NCBI GenBank assembly: GCA_000435635.1
Contig: FR882154.1
Location: 44,713-91,187 of the forward strand
Direction of reading: 5' to 3'
DNA length: 46,475 bases
From: Prevotella sp. CAG:1320
GTDB taxonomy: Bacteria; Bacteroidota; Bacteroidia; Bacteroidales; Bacteroidaceae
This document shows, piece after piece, positions 42,401 through 46,475 of the stretch; position 1 is the first letter of the stretch; every line of letters starts with the position of its first letter. A program made the position numbers and the translations under genes. The notes beneath the pieces are model-generated. The model made no database searches, was not told the DNA's origin, and was given only the letters and a program-made list of their open reading frames with translations.

Positions 42401-42508
42401 ATGAAGATAGTAGTTACCGGCACCCGTGGCATTCCGAACGTGATGGGTGGGGCGTGGAGAGACATTTTGAGAAGTCAAACTGACATAAAACCAAGTGATT
42501 CACGTGTA
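42401..42508 (+). pseudogene. Decayed 5' fragment of a GT4 glycosyltransferase gene
   Basis: The ATG at 42401 begins [17 protein letters not shown], nearly identical to the start of the intact gene at 44357. A single extra base in the GGTGGGGCG run shifts the frame; in the corrected frame it continues GVERHFEK before homology ends at about 42473. The remaining frame stops at 42508. It is a second copy of the same gene's start, left on the other side of a three-gene cassette. Confidence 0.8.
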
Positions 42509-42524
42509 AAATAATGTGAAAACA

Positions 42525-42555
42525 TTCGTAGTCTTAAAAGAAATGCTTAATTTTG
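42525..42555 (+). promoter_or_regulatory. Promoter of the three-gene cassette
   Basis: TTCG (42525-42528) is followed after 19 bases by TAATTTTG (42548-42555), near-exact Bacteroidetes promoter spacing. The first cassette gene starts at 42579, so the cassette is independent of the polysaccharide operon. Confidence 0.7.
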
Positions 42556-42578
42556 CAATGGACTAGAACTTCCAAAGC

Positions 42579-43202
42579 ATGAAAAAGGAACTTGTTAGCA
42601 TAGCCTTTGTTGCCGTATATAAACAAACACAGGCGATGATTCCCGTGTTTGACAATCGGTTCTGCCGCTCGCTATTTGGCATGCCTATAGAGACGGAGAA
42701 TGGCATGACCCCTGATGGTTACGCCATCTTTATCAACAACAAGCCAATTCCCTTGGTGATTGTCAATCCACAGAAAATCATCTTCAAGGCTAAGGACGTG
42801 GACGAGCTATTACACTATGTGGAGAAAGTAAAGGAAGAACTTGCCAGCAAAAACTTCGTCTCAGAATTCTCCGCATATGGAATCAATTATGAGTATCAAC
42901 TATTTGAGTTAGGACAAAACTCTGATTCCTGGATATGCGAAAAATTCATCAAGACTGATTCTCTTGGTGAAAAAGAAATGAGATGTAATAGCGTAAGCCT
43001 AAGACTGCCTGTAGAAGAGGACGAAAGTGAAGCCATAAACCTTAGTATCGAACCTAGGGCGGGTATGAGAGAGGGGGTATTCGTAGCCATCAATCATCAT
43101 CACCAGACCGAACTGAATGAATTACCCCAAGGGAATGAACTCCGCAAGATGTTTGAACAGTCCTACTCTCTCATGGAAAATAAAATCATAAATCGTCTGT
43201 AA
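42579..43202 (+). CDS. Unrecognised cassette protein A (207 aa)
   Basis: I do not recognise this 207-residue protein with confidence. It is soluble and acidic, with 'VSIAFVAVYKQTQAMIPVFDNR' at the start, a central 'FSAYGINYEYQLFEL' and a C-terminal 'REGVFVAINHHHQTE', then an ending helix 'FEQSYSLMENKIINRL'. The strand-rich centre and the INHHH segment recall, weakly, the TIGR04255 group of sporadically distributed proteins found in small multi-gene modules, but I cannot confirm this. It is the first gene of a tight operon with its own promoter; the next gene starts one base after its stop. Confidence 0.75.
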   Translation: MKKELVSIAFVAVYKQTQAMIPVFDNRFCRSLFGMPIETENGMTPDGYAIFINNKPIPLVIVNPQKIIFKAKDVDELLHYVEKVKEELASKNFVSEFSAYGINYEYQLFELGQNSDSWICEKFIKTDSLGEKEMRCNSVSLRLPVEEDESEAINLSIEPRAGMREGVFVAINHHHQTELNELPQGNELRKMFEQSYSLMENKIINRL

Positions 43203-43203
43203 C

Positions 43204-43503
43204 ATGAATACATTTTCCAATAGCATAACTGATGTACTGAAAATAGCTTTAGTGACTTCCACCGCATTCTCCCCCACTGTGGCGGCAAGAGCTGTTTTCA
43301 ATCAACAAGACCAGGCGAACACTATCGCTTATAATAAACCGACCATAACAGACACAAGAAGTGACAAATTAACCGCAAGGTTTGAAGTAAACGTGCCCGC
43401 CAAGAAAAGTTTTAAAGAAAGATATAGCAGAATTGCCAACTCTGCATGGTTTAAAAGGAATTACCATGGAAAGAGTGTGGATTTCATCAAGATAGATGAC
43501 TAA
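43204..43503 (+). CDS. Unrecognised cassette protein B (99 aa)
   Basis: I do not recognise this 99-residue protein. Its first ~30 residues are hydrophobic to neutral (DVLKIALVTSTAFSPTVAARAVF), possibly a membrane or signal segment. The second half is strongly basic (PAKKSFKERYSRIANSAWFKRNYHGKSVDF). It sits between A and C with gaps of 1 and 3 bases, so coordinated expression is very likely. A toxin, adaptor or DNA/RNA-binding accessory are all open possibilities. Confidence 0.7.
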   Translation: MNTFSNSITDVLKIALVTSTAFSPTVAARAVFNQQDQANTIAYNKPTITDTRSDKLTARFEVNVPAKKSFKERYSRIANSAWFKRNYHGKSVDFIKIDD

Positions 43504-43506
43504 GGG

Positions 43507-44043
43507 ATGTGGGTCGAAGATGAACACGGATTAACCCAGGGAGCTATCGTTGACGGAATAGACTGGGGACTTGAGGACAATCCTTTAGGGATGGTATTGT
43601 CTAATGCATGTGACTTGGAACATGGAAAAAGCAGCTTCCTCATAGTGGCTGCCATTATTCCCGCCAAAGACACCATCACCAGCACGAAAGAATATTTAGC
43701 CAAAGTCCCTAAAGAAACCGCAAGCCTGACCAAGAAACAGAAAGATGCCTTAAAAGAACTTCTTGGGAAATATATCCACAATAAGGATATATGCCGATAT
43801 TATTTCTTTGATACGGAGCCTGTTTTTGATTTAGGCCTCGCTCTGGTAGATTTCCAGCGTATTACTTCTGTTGAATGGGAAACCGCTGGAAAGCTCGAAG
43901 TAATAGCGCAATTACGTCATCCGTTTGTTGAGCAAATGATGATGAGGTTTGTAGCATATACTTCAAGAATTCCTTCTGACCGAGTAAGTGAAGAAACGGA
44001 AACATCTTATTTGGAAGAACTCTCTTCTGGTATGCTACCCTAA
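43507..44043 (+). CDS. Unrecognised cassette protein C (178 aa) with QG-x-I...VLSNACDLE motif
   Basis: The 178-residue protein starts 'HGLTQGAIVDGIDWG' (LTQG at residues 9-12). After a short loop comes 'GMVLSNACDLEHGKSSFLIVAAII' (Ser32, Cys35, Asp36). The pattern 'QG-x-I ... (V/L)LS-x2-CD(L/I)' recurs in a group of uncharacterised proteins that I recall beside other small genes of unknown role, but I know no assigned function. The conserved Ser/Cys/Asp might form an active or metal site. A helical C-terminus with 'RHPFVEQMMMRFVAYTSRIP' follows. The terminal gene of the cassette is followed by short palindromes at 44057-44068 and 44085-44100. Confidence 0.78.
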   Translation: MWVEDEHGLTQGAIVDGIDWGLEDNPLGMVLSNACDLEHGKSSFLIVAAIIPAKDTITSTKEYLAKVPKETASLTKKQKDALKELLGKYIHNKDICRYYFFDTEPVFDLGLALVDFQRITSVEWETAGKLEVIAQLRHPFVEQMMMRFVAYTSRIPSDRVSEETETSYLEELSSGMLP

Positions 44044-44056
44044 GAAAAATAATCCA

Positions 44057-44150
44057 GGCCTATAGGCCATTCAAGAAAATATCGGGTCTAAAAATAGACC
44101 ATATATAGCGGTGGGTTTACCATATTGTCTTGTTTTATAGGACAGTATGG
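44057..44150. terminator. Palindromes downstream of the cassette
   Basis: Three inverted repeats follow the cassette stop: GGCCTATAGGCC (44057-44068), GGTCTA-AAAA-TAGACC (44085-44100), and CCATATTGTC/GACAGTATGG (44120-44129/44141-44150, one mismatch). They may terminate the cassette transcript. The remaining bases up to 44356 contain a minus-strand 61-codon GTG frame (44340-44155) that I cannot assign, and nothing else. Confidence 0.45.
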
Positions 44151-44356
44151 AAAGTCAAAAACATTTTAACCCAAAATATTTGTCGATATACGTACTGAGC
44201 GACTTCGACAAGTAACTTTCGTCAGCCAAATTTTCTAAAGTCAGGGAGGCCTTCGCCCCAATCCGCCTGAGTTCGGGCGTAATGCGCCATCCTTCCTTGT
44301 TGCTTGCCCATGGCACTGACGAAAAGGAGAAGAAAATCACTTAAACTAAAATACTC

Positions 44357-45454
44357 ATGAAGATAGTAGTTACGGGCACCCGTGGCATCCCGAACATCAT
44401 GGGCGGTGTTGAAACGCATTGCGAGGAGCTGTTCCCAAGAATCGCCAAACGGGGCTTTGACGTTACGGTGATACGTAGGACGAACTATGTCAAGGACGGC
44501 CTGAAGGAATGGAAAGGCGTGAAGTTGGTGGACATCGACAGCCCGAAGAAAAAGTCCTTTGAGGCCATAATCCATACTTTCAGGGCGATAAACGAGGCGA
44601 AACGGCTCAGGGCTGACATCTTGCACATACACGCCATAGGCCCTGCATTGCTGGTGCCATACGCTAAAATGCTTGGAATGAAGGTGGTGTTCACTCACCA
44701 CGGCCCGGATTATGACCGTGACAAGTGGGGATTTGCAGCAAAGACGATGCTGAAACTCGGCGAACGAATGGGCTGTATGTTTGCAGACGAAGTGATAGTA
44801 ATCTCTGACGTAATCCGTAACCTGATAAAACGGAAATATGGAAGGACACAGCACGTACACCTTATATATAATGGCGTGTCGCAACCGGAAATATGTGACT
44901 ATCCTGAATATTTCAAGGAACTTGGCATAGAGAAAGGCAAGTATATCCTCGGAATGTGCCGCTTTGTGCCGGAAAAGAATCTGCATCACCTGATAGAAGC
45001 ATATATTAAAGTGAAAGAACAAAATCCTGATGTAGATATAAAGCTCGTATTGGCTGGGGATACGGATTTTGAGGATGATTATTCACGCAACCTTAAAGAA
45101 ATGGCAAGGAAGAACAGCGTTGTATTGACTGGATTTATCAAAGGACGTAAGCTGCATTCGCTCCTTACCAATTGCCTTTGCTATTGCCTACCGTCGAGTC
45201 ATGAGGGTTTGCCCATTGCGTTGCTGGAAGCTATGAGTTATGGTGTGAAGGTAATTGTCAGTGACATTCCGGCAAACAAGGAAGTTGGTTTGCCGGAAAG
45301 CGATTACTTTCCCGTAGGCAACGTCAGTATGCTTACCGAAAAGTTGGAATCGGTTATCGAGCAACCCTTGCAACATATTGATTACGATATGAAGAAATAC
45401 GACTGGGAGAAGATTGCCGACCAAGTTACAAATGTGTATAAAGAACTAAAATAA
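44357..45454 (+). CDS. Glycosyltransferase family 4 (intact copy)
   Basis: In this 365-residue GT-B enzyme, '[36 protein letters not shown]' opens the acceptor domain. The donor domain has '[18 protein letters not shown]', then '[33 protein letters not shown]' with a complete E-x7-E. It belongs to the rhamnosyl/mannosyl-type GT4 group common in capsule loci. Its start is repeated as a decayed fragment at 42401, which shows that the intervening cassette entered at or near this gene. It is 20 bases ahead of rmlA. Confidence 0.95.
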   Translation: MKIVVTGTRGIPNIMGGVETHCEELFPRIAKRGFDVTVIRRTNYVKDGLKEWKGVKLVDIDSPKKKSFEAIIHTFRAINEAKRLRADILHIHAIGPALLVPYAKMLGMKVVFTHHGPDYDRDKWGFAAKTMLKLGERMGCMFADEVIVISDVIRNLIKRKYGRTQHVHLIYNGVSQPEICDYPEYFKELGIEKGKYILGMCRFVPEKNLHHLIEAYIKVKEQNPDVDIKLVLAGDTDFEDDYSRNLKEMARKNSVVLTGFIKGRKLHSLLTNCLCYCLPSSHEGLPIALLEAMSYGVKVIVSDIPANKEVGLPESDYFPVGNVSMLTEKLESVIEQPLQHIDYDMKKYDWEKIADQVTNVYKELK

Positions 45455-45474
45455 ACCAACATAAAATTAAAATT

Positions 45475-46383
45475 ATGAAAGGTATAGTATTAGCTGGTGG
45501 CAGCGGTACTCGTTTGTATCCTATCACCAAGGGAATCAGCAAGCAGCTGATACCGATTTTCGACAAACCGATGATTTATTATCCGATTTCGGTGCTGATG
45601 CTGGCGGGCATCAGGGAGATTTTGATTATCTCGACACCTTACGACCTGCCGGGATTCAAGCGGCTGTTGGGTGACGGTAGCCAGCTCGGGGTAAGGTTTG
45701 AGTATGCCGAGCAGCCTTCGCCCGATGGATTGGCGCAGGCGTTCATCATCGGGGAGCGATTCATCGGGGATGATTGCGCCTGCCTCGTATTGGGAGATAA
45801 TATCTTCTACGGGGCCGGATTGAATGACATGCTGAGGCAGGCTGTCGTGGACGCGGAGCAAAACGGCAAGGCAACGGTGTTCGGCTACAGGGTGAGCGAC
45901 CCGGAGCGTTACGGCGTGGCGGAGTTTGACAAGGATGGCAACTGCCTGAGCATCGAGGAGAAGCCGGAACACCCGAAGAGCAACTACGCCGTGGTGGGCC
46001 TGTACTTCTACCCGAACAAGGTGGTGGAAGTGGCGAAAGGCATCAAGCCCTCGGCACGGGGCGAGCTGGAAATAACCACGGTGAACCAACGGTTTCTGGA
46101 GGGCAAGGAGCTGAAGGTACAGACCATGGCCCGAGGATTCGCCTGGCTGGATACGGGTACGCACGATTCCCTGTCGGAGGCATCTACCTTCATAGAAGTG
46201 TTGGAGAAGCGGCAGGGCTTAAAGGTGGCTTGCCTGGAGGGCATCGCCTACCGCAAGGGATGGATAACGGCGGAAAGGCTTCGGGAGGAGGCGCAGCCGA
46301 TGCTGAAGAACGACTACGGAAAGTATTTGCTCTCCATTCTGGACGAGAAAGAGGACACTTTGAAGAAGAACCTGGAATATTGA
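45475..46383 (+). CDS. rfbA: Glucose-1-phosphate thymidylyltransferase
   Basis: The 302-residue enzyme makes dTDP-glucose from dTTP and glucose-1-phosphate, the first step to dTDP-L-rhamnose. The signature '[35 protein letters not shown]' is complete. '[14 protein letters not shown]' carries the metal-binding aspartate. '[19 protein letters not shown]' closes the catalytic domain. Length is standard for RmlA/RfbA. The following gene is the start of RmlC, so an rml set probably continues past the window. Confidence 0.97.
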   Translation: MKGIVLAGGSGTRLYPITKGISKQLIPIFDKPMIYYPISVLMLAGIREILIISTPYDLPGFKRLLGDGSQLGVRFEYAEQPSPDGLAQAFIIGERFIGDDCACLVLGDNIFYGAGLNDMLRQAVVDAEQNGKATVFGYRVSDPERYGVAEFDKDGNCLSIEEKPEHPKSNYAVVGLYFYPNKVVEVAKGIKPSARGELEITTVNQRFLEGKELKVQTMARGFAWLDTGTHDSLSEASTFIEVLEKRQGLKVACLEGIAYRKGWITAERLREEAQPMLKNDYGKYLLSILDEKEDTLKKNLEY

Positions 46384-46390
46384 AAGCACC

Positions 46391-46475
46391 ATGGAAATAA
46401 TCAAGACAGATATTGACGGCGTGGTCATCATCGAGCCACGCATATTCAAAGACGCGAGAGGCTATTTCTTCGAGT
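46391..46475 (+). CDS. rfbC: dTDP-4-dehydrorhamnose 3,5-epimerase, N-terminal part
   Basis: The ATG at 46391, eight bases after the rmlA stop, begins MEIIKTDIDGVVIIEPRIFK then DARGYFFE, the usual N-terminus of RmlC (the 'P-x-F-x-D-x-RG-F-E' motif). The gene runs off the right edge after 28 codons. Context and motif make the call good despite its shortness. Confidence 0.9.
   Translation, partial: MEIIKTDIDGVVIIEPRIFKDARGYFFE

Noticed and set aside
44155..44340. 61-codon minus-strand frame upstream of the second GT4
   Set aside because: It has only a GTG start and no recognised motif or promoter; it could be a gene fragment, but I cannot support it.
44222..45022. 266-codon minus-strand frame over the second GT4 gene
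   Set aside because: Antisense to a GT4 with complete family motifs; the reading has no domain.

Overview
The window looks like a chromosome segment of a Bacteroidales bacterium, probably Prevotellaceae-like. Three things support this. Most genes lack Shine-Dalgarno sequences. Several genes carry the Bacteroidetes TTTG-N19/20-TAnnTTTG promoter. The gene content (type III glutamine synthetase, NusG-like UpxY-type antiterminator, DUF4422 glycosyltransferases, BtuB/BtuG cobalamin uptake, AAA-ATPase-like/PD-(D/E)XK proteins) is typical of that order. Species cannot be named from sequence alone.

Layout. 1-4.9 kb: end of a glycosyltransferase, GNAT acetyltransferase, rubrerythrin, cation-diffusion transporter, SIMPL-domain protein, a decayed outer-membrane-type gene, a 22-bp tandem repeat, and a tandem tRNA-Lys(CTT) pair with a truncated third copy. 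4.9-8.5 kb (minus strand): a DASS transporter, type II pantothenate kinase and GH8 exo-oligoxylanase-like operon with a consensus promoter. 8.6-14.7 kb: a cobalamin locus made of a B12 riboswitch, BtuB-type receptor, BtuG-type surface lipoprotein, BtuF-type binding lipoprotein, a BtuC-type permease broken by a 37-bp imperfect duplication, and a PduO-type adenosyltransferase; no BtuD ATPase is present. 14.7-18.2 kb: a second 22-bp array, a Tat-exported flavodoxin/ferredoxin protein, an exported aldo/keto reductase and an AraC regulator. 18.3-23.1 kb (minus strand): an SLBB polysaccharide export protein directly behind glutamine synthetase III.

From 23.2 kb to the right edge lies a polysaccharide locus. 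It opens with an acyltransferase remnant, a 25-bp inverted-repeat element, and a promoter with a ~325-nt leader ahead of an unusually long (486 aa) NusG-like antiterminator. An AAA-ATPase-like/PD-(D/E)XK gene with its own promoter follows. Then come flippase, SDR remnant, TPP enzyme, pyruvyltransferase, UDP-galactopyranose mutase, two DUF4422 proteins, polymerase, GT2, epimerase, GT4, radical SAM/SPASM protein, a second GT4, RmlA and the start of RmlC. Together these would make nucleotide sugars (Galf, dTDP-rhamnose type), build the repeat unit, flip it and polymerise it.

The locus is a mosaic. A visibly AT-rich block (about 33.8-38.9 kb) carries a frameshifted protein with a His/Cys arrangement resembling caspase/CHAT peptidases. 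A compact three-gene cassette of unrecognised function (42.6-44.0 kb), with its own consensus promoter, sits between a decayed 5' fragment of a GT4 gene and an intact GT4 gene with the same start. That cassette, the extended antiterminator and the three unrelated arrays sharing a 22-bp period are the best candidates for undescribed biology.
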